Origin: Achromobacter sp. UMC46
Lineage (GTDB): Bacteria; Pseudomonadota; Gammaproteobacteria; Burkholderiales; Burkholderiaceae_B
NCBI RefSeq assembly: GCF_014170335.1
Contig: NZ_LZZS01000004.1
Coordinates: 124,001 to 188,000, forward strand
DNA length: 64,000 nt
Direction: 5' to 3'
Shown here piece by piece: positions 9,167-18,073 of this stretch. The notes beneath the pieces were generated by a model. It was not told the DNA's origin, searched no databases, and was given only the letters and a program-made list of their open reading frames with translations. Numbering within the stretch: the stretch's first letter is position 1; each line of letters begins with the position of its first letter. A program made the position numbers and the translations under genes.

Positions 9167-10239
9167 CGCGTGGCCCCGGCGTCGTACCAGTTCCTGGACT
9201 GGTTGACGACCCTCACCACCAGCAGCATCACCGGCACTTCAATCAGCACACCCACCACGGTCGCCAACGCCGCGCCGGACTGGAACCCGAACAGGCTGAT
9301 CGCGGCCGCGACGGAAAGCTCGAAGAAGTTGGATGCCCCGATCAGCGCCGACGGGCAAGCGATACTGTGTTTTTCGCCGACGCGACGATTCAACCAATAC
9401 GCCAGGCCCGCGTTAAAAATCACCTGGATCAGGATCGGCACCGCCAGCATGGCGATCACCAGCGGCTGGCTGATGATGGCTTGCCCCTGGAATGCGAACA
9501 GCAATACCAGCGTCAGTAGCAGTGCGGCCATGGAGAACGGGCCGATCCGCGCCAATGCCGCCTCGAAGGATGCCTGCCCGCGCCGCAACAGCGCGCGGCG
9601 CCAGAGCTGGGAGAGGATGACCGGAATAACGATGTACAGCCCGACGGAGATCAGCAACGTGTCCCACGGCACGGTAATCGCCGACAAGCCCAACAGCAGC
9701 CCGACGATCGGCGCAAAGGCGAAAACCATGATCGTGTCGTTCAATGCGACCTGGGACAACGTGAAAACGGGATCGCCGCCCGTCAAGCGGCTCCACACGA
9801 ACACCATGGCCGTACACGGCGCCGCAGCGAGCAGGATCAAGCCCGCGATATAGCTGTCCAGCTGGTCGGCAGGCAGCCAGGGGGAAAAGACCTGGCGGAT
9901 GAATAGCCACCCCAGGAACGCCATGGAGAAAGGCTTGACCGCCCAGTTGATGAACAGCGTCACGCCGATGCCGCGCCAATGCTGCCTGACTTGGCCCAAC
10001 GCCCCGAAATCCACCTTGAGCAGCATCGGGATGATCATCACCCAGATCAAAAGGCCGACGGGAAGATTGACCTGCGCGACCTCCAGGTGCCCGATGGCTT
10101 GAAACAGGGCCGGCATGAGCTGGCCCAGGGCAACCCCAAGGACGATGCAGAGCAATACCCAGAGCGTCAGATAATGCTCGAAGACGCTCATCCCGTCGCG
10201 CCCTTGCGCCACGGGCGCTACCTGCGTACTGGGGGGCAT
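9163..10239 (-). CDS. acr3: Acr3-family arsenite efflux permease
   Basis: A 358-residue, ten-helix arsenite exporter of the Acr3 family (BART superfamily), which expels As(III) using the proton gradient. The hallmark AAPCTAMVFVWSRLTGGDP carries the essential cysteine of helix 4. LNDTIMVFAFAPIVGLLLG and the C-terminal SALIGASNFFELSVAAAISLFG are also typical. The start at 10239 is used (MPPSTQ...), 4 bp after the arsC stop. An internal Met 16 residues later is an alternative. It overlaps the downstream MFS gene by 4 bp. Confidence 0.95.
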   Translation of the reverse strand: MPPSTQVAPVAQGRDGMSVFEHYLTLWVLLCIVLGVALGQLMPALFQAIGHLEVAQVNLPVGLLIWVMIIPMLLKVDFGALGQVRQHWRGIGVTLFINWAVKPFSMAFLGWLFIRQVFSPWLPADQLDSYIAGLILLAAAPCTAMVFVWSRLTGGDPVFTLSQVALNDTIMVFAFAPIVGLLLGLSAITVPWDTLLISVGLYIVIPVILSQLWRRALLRRGQASFEAALARIGPFSMAALLLTLVLLFAFQGQAIISQPLVIAMLAVPILIQVIFNAGLAYWLNRRVGEKHSIACPSALIGASNFFELSVAAAISLFGFQSGAALATVVGVLIEVPVMLLVVRVVNQSRNWYDAGATR

Positions 10240-10243
10240 CGGC

Positions 10244-10744
10244 TTACTCCTCAGCGTTGCCGATGCCGCGCAATTCGGTCTGGAGCGACATCGCGTCCAG
10301 GCGCTCGAGGGGCAAAGACAGGAAAAGCTCGATGCGGCGCTTGAGCACGCGCGCGGCATCCTGGAACGCCTTGCGGCGCTCGTCCTCGGTCCCCTCGACG
10401 GCGGCGGGGTCGGCAATGCCCCAGTGCGCGGTCGTCGGGTGGCCTGGCCAGACGGGGCAGACTTCTCCGGCGGCGTTGTCGCAGACCGTGATGATGAAGT
10501 CCATTTTCGGTGCGTCGGGTTCCGCGAACTCGTCCCAGCTCTTGCTCCGGTAACCGTCGCCGGGAAGCGAAAACGAGAGGAGGGTGGCGAGCGCCAGCGG
10601 GTGGACGTCGCCTTTGGGTGTGCTGCCGGCGGAATAGGCCCGGAAGCGGTCGCCGCCCAGCCCTTTGAGCAGCCCTTCGGCAAGGATGGAGCGCGCGGAA
10701 TTACCCGTGCAAAGGAACAGCACGTTGAAAGGAAGATGCGGCAT
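10244..10744 (-). CDS. arsC: Arsenate reductase ArsC (low-molecular-weight phosphatase type)
   Basis: A 166-residue arsenate reductase of the protein-tyrosine-phosphatase-like class, converting As(V) to As(III) for export by Acr3. The P-loop CTGNSARS gives the nucleophilic Cys12. A further cysteine pair region, TVCDNAAGEVCPVWPG, fits the redox relay, so recycling is probably by thioredoxin or a related system rather than glutaredoxin. It lies 18 bp after arsR and just before acr3. Pro-Gly-His and AHWGIADP after the second cysteine region are usual for the family. Confidence 0.93.
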   Translation of the reverse strand: MPHLPFNVLFLCTGNSARSILAEGLLKGLGGDRFRAYSAGSTPKGDVHPLALATLLSFSLPGDGYRSKSWDEFAEPDAPKMDFIITVCDNAAGEVCPVWPGHPTTAHWGIADPAAVEGTEDERRKAFQDAARVLKRRIELFLSLPLERLDAMSLQTELRGIGNAEE

Positions 10745-10762
10745 GGCGGGTAGTCCTGGTTT

Positions 10763-11089
10763 TCAGCAAGTCTTGCAGGCGCTGGGGTCGGAAGCCTCGC
10801 AAGAGGCGCCTTGACAGCAATGTTCGGTCAGATAGCCCAGCAACCCGTTCATCTGGGAGAAGTCGGCGCGGTAGATCAGATTGCGTCCTTGTTGTTCGAC
10901 GGTGACCAGCCCGGCATGCGACAACTCCTTCAAGTGGAAGGACAACGTATTGCGCGCGACGCCAAGCTGGTCGGCCAACGTGCTGGGCGTGAGTCCGGGC
11001 AAGCCGGCCACGACAAGAGCACGGAAGGTCCTCAACCGCTGAGGATGGGCAAGGGCGCCTAGCGCCGAGATGGCTCGATCTTCGTTCAT
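10763..11089 (-). CDS. arsR: ArsR family metalloregulator
   Basis: A 108-residue winged-helix repressor. The DNA-binding helices are LADQLGVARNTLSFHLKELSHAGLV, followed by the wing VEQQGRNLIYRADF. There is no CxCxC-type motif in the recognition helix. Instead the cysteines cluster at the C-terminus (CC at 91-92, then C97, C105 and C108), resembling the Acidithiobacillus-type ArsR that binds As(III) through C-terminal cysteines. The ATG at 11089 is preferred to an upstream TTG at 11104. It heads arsR-arsC-acr3-MFS-arsH and should repress this operon in the absence of arsenite. Confidence 0.92.
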   Translation of the reverse strand: MNEDRAISALGALAHPQRLRTFRALVVAGLPGLTPSTLADQLGVARNTLSFHLKELSHAGLVTVEQQGRNLIYRADFSQMNGLLGYLTEHCCQGASCEASDPSACKTC

Positions 11090-11109
11090 GAATCGATGAT
11101 ACAACGATT

Positions 11110-11120
11110 ATTGAATCAAT
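11110..11120. promoter_or_regulatory. Candidate ArsR operator palindrome
   Basis: ATTGA-A-TCAAT is a perfect 5+5 palindrome around one central base, 21 bp upstream of the arsR start in an AT-rich stretch. A second small palindrome, ATCGAT, lies at 11092-11097. The position and AT-rich dyad suit an ArsR dimer site that autoregulates the operon. This is inference from placement. Confidence 0.4.
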
Positions 11121-11163
11121 AAAGAGAGATTTGCCCGCAAAGCACTGCGAGCCCATATCCTTT

Positions 11164-11191
11164 GCTTTACATAATACACATTATGCGTATA
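11164..11191 (-). other. dif: Probable chromosomal dif site (XerC/XerD recombination site)
   Basis: On the minus strand the site reads as an 11-bp XerC arm TATACGCATAA, a 6-bp centre TGTGTA, and an 11-bp XerD arm TTATGTAAAGC. The E. coli dif arms are GGTGCGCATAA and TTATGTTAAAT with centre TGTATA. The conserved inner halves CGCATAA and TTATGT are identical and the spacing is exactly 11-6-11. It lies in a 271-bp non-coding gap between arsR and the autotransporter. FtsK-polarity octamers point towards it from both sides. XerCD act here, activated by FtsK, to resolve chromosome dimers. Confidence 0.82.
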
Positions 11192-11360
11192 ACTGGCATG
11201 TTTGAGGCCGTTGCGCTCTGCATGCCCCAACGTCGACATTGCCCATCCCCTCCAATTCACTAATTTCAGTTATATGCGAGCGGTTTGGTTTGGTTTTTAA
11301 TCAGCCCCTCTTGCCTGCGCACACGAATCAATTGCGCAAACTGGGACAACTGCCAAGCCC

Positions 11361-14300
11361 ATGAACAATCACCTCTATCGCATTATTTTCAACCGCAGCT
11401 TGGGTCTGTGGCAGGTCGTCAGCGACACCGCCAGAAGCCGGACCTGTGGGGGAAACCGGCTGCGTCGCCGCGCCAGGCGGGCCGCAATCGAGCTGGGCGC
11501 CGCAACGCTGGCCATGGCTGCGTCCGCGCCGGGCTGGGCCGCCGATAATCTGCCCATTAACGGCGCGTGGTTGGCAGGTAGCGGCTTTTCCCAGCTCAAC
11601 TCAACCGAATTGTCCATCGGAGTCACGACGCCCGGTGCCGCGGCCACGGCGATACAGTGGGCATCCTTTGACGTCGCCCAAGGCTACACGCTGAATATCT
11701 CTCAGCCGACCGCCGGCTCCTTGCTGTTGAATGCCGTGGGAGGTGCCCGAGCCAGCAGCCTTGCGGGAACGATCCAGGGCAGCGCCCTGCTCGCCGTGTC
11801 CAACGTGTACGGGCTGCAAGTGCAGTCCACCGGCACCATCATAGGGGCCCAGGCTGTCCTGTTGACCAGCCTGGGGCTGCTGGCGCAACCGGCCATGATA
11901 CTGAGCTTGACTGATGGGCAAAGCCAGGGAGGGGTCAGCAACGCCGGCACCATCTCGGCTTCCGGCAGCGTCGACCTGTCCGGGCCGACGGTCTCGAACG
12001 AGACGGGCGGCAAGATCACCGCGAGCCGCATCACCCTGGTCACCGGTTCCAGCCTGATCGCCGACGCCACCACCTCCACGCCCTCCGCCTTCTCGATCAC
12101 CGCGCCCCTGGCCGGCACCACTGGCGCGGCCGGCGCCACCCCCAAGGTCTTGAACGCCGGAACGCTGACCGCGACCAACGGCAGCGTTCTGCTGCAGGCC
12201 AGCACGGCGCGAACGCAGGCCTCGCTGACCACGCCCGTGATCAGCAATACGGGCACCATTACCGCGCAGAACATCACCCTGGCCGCACAAGGCGGCAGCA
12301 TCGCATCCAGCGGCACGCTGGACGCGGCCAGTGGCACGCTGTCACTGCAATCCGATATGGATATCCGCGTCACGGGCCAACTAAACGCCAATGCGCTGAC
12401 CGCCTCGTCAACGGGAGATCTGGCCTTGACGGGCAACAACCAGATCAACCTGTTGAACGCGATTCAGGTGGGAGGCAATTTCTCACTAAGCAACCAGCGG
12501 TCCCTGTTCCAGCTCGATGCCATGCAGGTAACCGGCACAACGGCCATCGACGCCAGCTCCAGCAATTTATTCCTTACCAACGCCGGCAACCGCTTCGGCG
12601 GCGCGGTTGCCCTGGCGGGCTACAACGTGATGTTGCAGTCGTCGGGCGCACTGACGATCGCTCGCCTGGACGCCGCTAACGACGCCAGCTTGACCGCCGC
12701 AGGCGCCCTCATGATCAGCGGCAATGTGGACGCGGCTTCCCTCGCGCTGTCCGCAGGCAGCGATACCCTGGTGACCGGCGATGTCGCCGTGACCCGTAAC
12801 GTCTCCACCAGCCTGGGCGTATTGCGCATCGGCGCGGGCGGCACGACCGGATCGGTCAGCGGCAATATCGCCAACAACTCCAGCGTCGTTTTCAACCGCA
12901 GCGATGCCGTGACCTATGACGGCGTCATCTCGGGCAATGGAGCGGTGGTCAAGGATGGTGCGGGCGTGTTGACGCTCAACGGCGTCAACACCTACCGTGG
13001 CATCACCGAGGTGTCAACCGGCACCCTGCTCGTGGGCGGCTCCCCGGCCAACGCGTCGGCCAGCCTTCCCGGCGTGGTGCAAGTACGCAACGGCGCCCGG
13101 CTGGGCGGCTATGGCACGGTGGGCGTCACCACCGTCCAAGCCGGCGGCACGCTCGTGTCGGGCGGCGCGAACGGCGCCACCGGCCCGTTGACCATCAATG
13201 GCGACCTGATCATGCAGACGGGCAGTACGTTGCAATTCGGCCTGGGCGCACCCAACTCCACCAGCGCACTGCAAGTCATCGGTAACGTGTCACTTGGCAA
13301 TGCCACGGTGCGCATCACCGACGCGGGTGGCTATGCGACGGGGCTGTACACCCTGCTCGAATATGGCGGTACGCTGGGGGGAAACTTTGGCCTTCCGGTG
13401 TCGTCCCCATCGGGTTCGACAGTCATTGTCCAAGACGCCGCGCAAAAGCGCGTCTTGCTGAGCGCTCAGGGGGTAAACCCCTTGCATTACTGGAACGCCA
13501 ACGGCCTGGCCGGTCCAGGTCAGTTCGGCGGCGGCTCGGGCGTTTGGTCCACGACCTCGCCGGTGTGGGCTGATGCGAACGGTTCCGCCACGGGCACGAT
13601 GTTCCCGCAGCCCGGCATGGCGATTTTCGCTGGCACGCCCGGCACCGTCATCGTCGACGGCACGCCCGCCCCCGTGCAGGCCACTGGCCTGCAATTCGCC
13701 AGCGACGGCTATTACCTGGCGGGAGACACGCTGACATTGACCTCCGGCGCCGCGCCGGCAGGCCCGGTGGAAGTGCGCGTGGGCGACGGTGGCCACAGCA
13801 GTGGGCGCTATACCGCCACCGTGGACAACGTGCTGGCTGGCGCCAACGGCCTGGCCAAGACCGGAGCCGGCACGCTGGTGCTGAACGGCGCCAATATCTA
13901 TTCCGGCGGCACTTGGGTTCAGGGCGGCACCCTGTCGGTCAGCGACGACCGCAATCTGGGCGCGGCCGGCCAAGCCGTGACGCTGGATGGCGGTGCGCTA
14001 CGCATCAGCGGCAGCAGCTTGCAGGCCCTGCCCCGCGCCATCGTGTTGGGCACGGCGGGCGGCGGTCTGGACATCGCCGACGCCGGCCATACCTTTACGG
14101 TGAGCGACGCACTGACCGGTCCGGGCAGCCTGGCCAAGCTGGGCGCCGGCACGCTGGTGCTGAACGGCGCCAACCACTACACGGGCGGCACATCCATCGC
14201 AGCCGGCACCCTGGTGGCAGCGCGTGACGGCGCACTGGGCTCGGGCCCGGTGAACAACGCCGCTACCTTGGCGTTTCAGAACGACGCATCCGCCGCCGCG

Positions 14301-16193
14301 CTGGCGATCAGCAATAGCGGCACCGTTGACTTCTCGGACAGCCGCGGCCCCGCAGGCGATGCTCGCGTGAGCGCCGGCTCCATCGCGGGCAGCGGCCGCT
14401 ATGCGCTGGGCGGCAATACGCTCACTGTGGGTGCCAGTAACGCCAGCACGGAAGTATCCGGCGTCATCGCGGATGGCGGGCTGGCCGGCGGCACAGGCGC
14501 GGCGTTGGTCAAGCAAGGCACCGGAACCCTGACGCTGTCGGGCATCAACACCTATACCGGCTCTACCACCCTGACGGGCGGCGTGCTGCGGGTGACGGGT
14601 TCCATCGCGGCGTCATCCGGCTTGCAAGTCGGTTCGGGCGCCACGCTGGCCGGCACCGGTGTAGTGGGCGCGACCACCGTCCTGGCGGGCGGCGTCTTGG
14701 CGCCGGGCAACACAACCGCCACCTTGTCGGTCGCGGGCGACCTGACGATGCAGCCCGGCTCGATCTACCAGGTGCAGGCCGATTCCGCCTCAACCGCCAG
14801 CAGCCGCGTCGCAGTGACGGGTCGCGCCAACCTGCTGGGCGGGTCGGTGCTGCATGCCGGCCCCGATGGCAACTTCGCGCCCTACTCCACCTACACCGTG
14901 CTCACGGCGGCGGGCGGCGTGAACGGGCGTTTTGACGAAGTGAGTTCGAACTACGCATTCCTGACGCCCTCGCTGGCCTACGGCGCCAACGACGTTACCT
15001 TGACATTGCAGCGGCGCGAGTCCGCCACCGGTCCGATCCGCTTTGCCGACGCGGCCCGCAGCGGCAACCAGCGTGCCGTGGCCAACGCGCTCGACAGCCT
15101 GCCCACCAGCAACCCGCTGTATCAACGCGTCCTGTCCCTACCCGAAGGCTCACCGCCGGCGGTGTTTGACAATCTGTCCGGCGAGGCTCACGCCAGCATC
15201 GGTTCCGCGCTCTACAGCGGCGCCACCACCGTGCGCGCCACCCCCTTCAAATACCTGCGCGCCGGCCTGGCCGCGCCCCAGCTTCCCGGGGCACCCACCG
15301 CGCAAGTCGGCGCCAGCGACGCCGCCCCGTCCCTGAGCGCGATGCCTGGTTCCGGTGCGCTGCCGGCCTGGGCCGAGATCATCGGCAACTGGCGGACGCT
15401 ACGCGGCGACGGCAATGCGGCCACCACCACCCAACGCACTGGCGGCCTGTTCGTCGGCGCTGACCATGCCATCGGCAATGGCTGGAGGCTGGGCGCCGCG
15501 CTGGGCTACACAGACAGCAACATCGAGGTCGACGGCCGCAGCGCCAAGAGCGATGTCAGCGCCTACAGCGCCGCACTGTACGGCGGCAAGGCGTTCGGCG
15601 CCGGCCCAGCCAAGGTGAACCTGCTGATGGGCGGCGCCTACACCTGGAACGAAATCAGCACACAGCGCGCCGTCAACACCGCCGGCATGGACCAGACGCT
15701 GAAAGCCGACTACGGCGCCAGCACCAGCCAGCTGTTCGCAGAAGCCGGCTATGCGCGCCCCTTAGGCAGCGGCGTCACATTGGAACCGTTCGCCGGCATT
15801 GCATGGACCGACACCCGCACGCGCCGATTTTCCGAATCGGGCGGCGACGCTGCCCTGAGCGGCAGCGCCAAGCGCGAAGACCAGACCAGCACCACCCTGG
15901 GTCTGCGCGCGCAGACCGAGCTGGCGCTGGGCCGGATGCAGGGCACGGCGCGGGCCAGCCTGGGCTGGCGCCACGCCTTCGGCGACGTCAACCCCATCTC
16001 TACCCTGGCCTTCCAGGCCGGCCAAGCCTTCACCGTGGCCGGCCTGCCGATCGCGCGCGACGCGGCACTGGTCGAATTGGGCGCGGACGTCACGCTGTCG
16101 CGCAACGCCAAGCTTGGAGTGAGCTACGGCGGCCAGTTTGGCGGCGGCGACCGCGAGGACTCGGCGTCGGTCCTACTCAGCTGGCGTTACTGA
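11361..16193 (+). CDS. Large autotransporter adhesin (type Va) with ESPR and PATR repeats
   Basis: A 1610-residue autotransporter. Residues 1-24 (MNNHLYRIIFNRSLGLWQVV) are an extended signal peptide region (ESPR). A signal core follows, ending GWAA at about 60. Residues about 61-170 (IQWASFDVAQGYTLNISQP, then LLLNAVGGARASSLAGTIQ) resemble the start of filamentous-haemagglutinin-type proteins. A beta-helical passenger follows, with four passenger-associated repeats (PATR) of the type GAGTLVLNG-NxYxGGT near residues 525, 830, 920 and 1045. From about 1333 (WAEIIGNWRTLRG) to the end is the beta-barrel, closing with ASVLLSWRY and a terminal aromatic residue. The barrel should translocate the passenger to the cell surface. 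No catalytic motif was seen, so adhesion or biofilm function is inferred. It reads away from dif. Confidence 0.93.
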   Translation: MNNHLYRIIFNRSLGLWQVVSDTARSRTCGGNRLRRRARRAAIELGAATLAMAASAPGWAADNLPINGAWLAGSGFSQLNSTELSIGVTTPGAAATAIQWASFDVAQGYTLNISQPTAGSLLLNAVGGARASSLAGTIQGSALLAVSNVYGLQVQSTGTIIGAQAVLLTSLGLLAQPAMILSLTDGQSQGGVSNAGTISASGSVDLSGPTVSNETGGKITASRITLVTGSSLIADATTSTPSAFSITAPLAGTTGAAGATPKVLNAGTLTATNGSVLLQASTARTQASLTTPVISNTGTITAQNITLAAQGGSIASSGTLDAASGTLSLQSDMDIRVTGQLNANALTASSTGDLALTGNNQINLLNAIQVGGNFSLSNQRSLFQLDAMQVTGTTAIDASSSNLFLTNAGNRFGGAVALAGYNVMLQSSGALTIARLDAANDASLTAAGALMISGNVDAASLALSAGSDTLVTGDVAVTRNVSTSLGVLRIGAGGTTGSVSGNIANNSSVVFNRSDAVTYDGVISGNGAVVKDGAGVLTLNGVNTYRGITEVSTGTLLVGGSPANASASLPGVVQVRNGARLGGYGTVGVTTVQAGGTLVSGGANGATGPLTINGDLIMQTGSTLQFGLGAPNSTSALQVIGNVSLGNATVRITDAGGYATGLYTLLEYGGTLGGNFGLPVSSPSGSTVIVQDAAQKRVLLSAQGVNPLHYWNANGLAGPGQFGGGSGVWSTTSPVWADANGSATGTMFPQPGMAIFAGTPGTVIVDGTPAPVQATGLQFASDGYYLAGDTLTLTSGAAPAGPVEVRVGDGGHSSGRYTATVDNVLAGANGLAKTGAGTLVLNGANIYSGGTWVQGGTLSVSDDRNLGAAGQAVTLDGGALRISGSSLQALPRAIVLGTAGGGLDIADAGHTFTVSDALTGPGSLAKLGAGTLVLNGANHYTGGTSIAAGTLVAARDGALGSGPVNNAATLAFQNDASAAALAISNSGTVDFSDSRGPAGDARVSAGSIAGSGRYALGGNTLTVGASNASTEVSGVIADGGLAGGTGAALVKQGTGTLTLSGINTYTGSTTLTGGVLRVTGSIAASSGLQVGSGATLAGTGVVGATTVLAGGVLAPGNTTATLSVAGDLTMQPGSIYQVQADSASTASSRVAVTGRANLLGGSVLHAGPDGNFAPYSTYTVLTAAGGVNGRFDEVSSNYAFLTPSLAYGANDVTLTLQRRESATGPIRFADAARSGNQRAVANALDSLPTSNPLYQRVLSLPEGSPPAVFDNLSGEAHASIGSALYSGATTVRATPFKYLRAGLAAPQLPGAPTAQVGASDAAPSLSAMPGSGALPAWAEIIGNWRTLRGDGNAATTTQRTGGLFVGADHAIGNGWRLGAALGYTDSNIEVDGRSAKSDVSAYSAALYGGKAFGAGPAKVNLLMGGAYTWNEISTQRAVNTAGMDQTLKADYGASTSQLFAEAGYARPLGSGVTLEPFAGIAWTDTRTRRFSESGGDAALSGSAKREDQTSTTLGLRAQTELALGRMQGTARASLGWRHAFGDVNPISTLAFQAGQAFTVAGLPIARDAALVELGADVTLSRNAKLGVSYGGQFGGGDREDSASVLLSWRY
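13866..14174 (+). repeat. Exact 29-bp direct repeat in autotransporter PATR units
   Basis: The 29 bp at 13866-13894 recur exactly at 14146-14174, 280 bp apart. Both copies encode the PATR core AGTLVLNGAN. The nucleotide-level identity, not only protein similarity, suggests recent duplication or gene conversion, and gives a site for slippage that could change passenger length. Confidence 0.85.
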
Positions 16194-16295
16194 CGGAGCC
16201 ATCGGGAAGCGCTTGGCGCCTGACGGCAGCGTGTCGCATGTAGTCCATACCCCTCCATCGTGGCCAGGGCTGGAGCACCGCGCCATCCTGCTGCG

Positions 16296-17380
16296 CTACA
16301 CCCCCAACGCGAGCAACGTGAGGAAGGCCCCGAAGAGCACAAAGTGCGTCATCCCCTCAATGGCGTTCGTCTGGCCGTCGTTCAGGTTGATGGCCGCCGC
16401 CAGCAGCGTCACTAACATCATCAGCGTCTGCAGGGGCGTCATCGCCATGTTGATGCGTTGGCCGGAAATCATAGCCATTGCCTCCATCGCCGGCACGGTG
16501 AGGATCACCGTGGACAGAGACGCTCCCAGAGCGATGTTGACCACCGACTGCATGCGGTTGGCAAGCGCAGCGCGAAACGCAGTCAGCATTTCCGGCGCGG
16601 CCGAAATGCCGGCCACGATCAGCGCAAGCAGGCCGATGGGCACGTCAAAGCCTTTCAGGCTGCGGTTCAGCGAATGCGACATCAGTTCCGCCAGCGCTCC
16701 TACCGTAACGATGCCAACAGCTATCACGACGGCCGACTGGCGCCAGTGCGGAAAGCCGCTGGCCGGCGCCTGCCGGCGGGAGTTCTTTTCCGGGTAGCTA
16801 TAGCTGAAGAAGTAGCTGTGCGGTCCCGTCTGCATACGCAGGAACACGCCATAGAGCAGGAGCATCGCCACCACAGTGAAAGCACTGTATGCCTGCCATC
16901 CGGACTGCGGTACGAATGCGGGAATGATCATGGACACCGTGACCGCAGTCAGGATCATCACGCTGTAGGTACGTGCGGAATCGTCGTTGTAGGCCTGTTC
17001 GCCGTGCTTGAAGCCTCCGATCAGGGCGGCCACCCCGAGGATGCCGTTGATGTCCAGCATGACGGCGGAATAAATGCTGTCCCGCACCAGAGTGGGCGAT
17101 CCGGCGCGGGCCGACACGATCACCAACACGATGACCTCGACGAGCACGGCGGACAGTGTGAGGATCATGCTCCCGTAGGGATCACCAGCTTCTGTGCGAT
17201 GCGTTCGGCGTGTCGCGCCACGCTCAGGGATGCCACCAGTATGGCCACAATCAGCACTACCGTCTCCAGTAGGCTGGGCCACTCACTCAGCCTTTCCAGC
17301 AACGGGGTTGCGGCATATCCACCTGCCGCAAGCAGGCAGACCATCAGCAAGGGCTTTTCGGACCGCAGCATGAAATTCAT
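16296..17380 (-). pseudogene. chaA: ChaA-like Ca2+/H+ (cation/proton) antiporter, frameshifted
   Basis: Two overlapping minus-strand frames together make one ChaA homologue of about 361 residues (E. coli ChaA has 366). The first, from the ATG at 17380, encodes the N-terminal helices and SVARHAERIAQKL, then ends at 17165 (VIPTGA, stop). The second begins GDPYGSMILTLSAVLVEVIVL and runs to 16296 through the sodium/calcium-exchanger domain (GLLALIVAGISAAPEMLTA; NIALGASLSTVILTVPAMEA). Restoring one G at 17185-17186 would give KLGDPYGS, the family sequence. So this is either a real one-base deletion or a sequencing error in a short G run. Intact ChaA exports Ca2+, Na+ or K+ in exchange for protons. 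Confidence 0.85.
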
Positions 17381-17498
17381 CCTAACGTAACGGGCCAGTA
17401 TATTTTGAGACCAGCGCACGCACCCGCGTCTGATAGGCAGCGCTCCCGGGCACGCAGCTTGCTGGAAACGGTTTCCGTACCCGCAGGAAGAGAGCGCC

Positions 17499-18005
17499 AT
17501 GTCGAACAACTTCGAAGCTCGGCGGCAAAAGTCCAAGCCGGAGAAACCGTCCGACAAGAATCGCCAGGGAATGACAATTTCCCAGTTCTTCGACCACTTC
17601 GCCGCACTGGTGACGAAATGGGCCGGGTCCCCTGTCGCATTCGGCATCGCGTTGATCACCGTAATCGTTTGGGGCATATCGGGGCCGGCGTTCGGGTATT
17701 CGGAGACTTGGCAATTGGTCATCAATACTGGCACGACCATCGTAACGTTCCTGATGGTCTTTTTGATCCAGCAAAGCCAGAACAAGGACAGCGAGGCCCT
17801 ACACCTGAAGCTTGACGAGCTGCTAATCGCAGTCAAGGGTGCCGACGCAGGTCTGGTCGACGTGGAGCGCCTGGATGAAGGCAAGCTGTTGGCTCTGGCC
17901 GCTGCGTGCACGGCCCGGGCCAGAAAGCAGCACCGCCAGCAGGCCCGGTCGCGCAGGCAGAACAGGCGGAACCCGTCTGCCCGTGGCCGACTTGCCCGCG
18001 GTTAG
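17499..18005 (+). CDS. Low-affinity iron permease family protein
   Basis: A 168-residue membrane protein of the low-affinity iron permease family (Fet4-related, PF04120). The conserved core is present: FDHFAALVTKWAGSPVAF, then ALITVIVWGISGPAFGYSETWQLVINTGTTIVTFLMVFLIQQSQNKD, giving two membrane helices, followed by LHLKLDELL. The C-terminal tail is arginine-rich and poorly conserved. The ATG has an AGGAAGAGAG site about 5 bp upstream. Transport of iron has been shown only for eukaryotic relatives; for this short bacterial form the role is uncertain. It is divergent from the chaA remnant. Confidence 0.82.
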   Translation: MSNNFEARRQKSKPEKPSDKNRQGMTISQFFDHFAALVTKWAGSPVAFGIALITVIVWGISGPAFGYSETWQLVINTGTTIVTFLMVFLIQQSQNKDSEALHLKLDELLIAVKGADAGLVDVERLDEGKLLALAAACTARARKQHRQQARSRRQNRRNPSARGRLARG

Positions 18006-18073
18006 CCGCAAGGCGCGAACCTGGAGCAGTAGGATCGGGAGCGAATTACGGTTGGGGGTGACCGCTATTCGAT

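Noticed and set aside
7997-9853. 618-codon open frame on the plus strand
   Set aside because: It is antisense to the MFS and acr3 genes, rich in Arg/Gln/Gly with no domain, and typical of the open antisense frames of GC-rich genes.
11361-16193. Autotransporter as a two-partner-secretion TpsA protein
   Set aside because: Although the start is TpsA-like, the protein ends in a complete autotransporter barrel and no TpsB gene is nearby.
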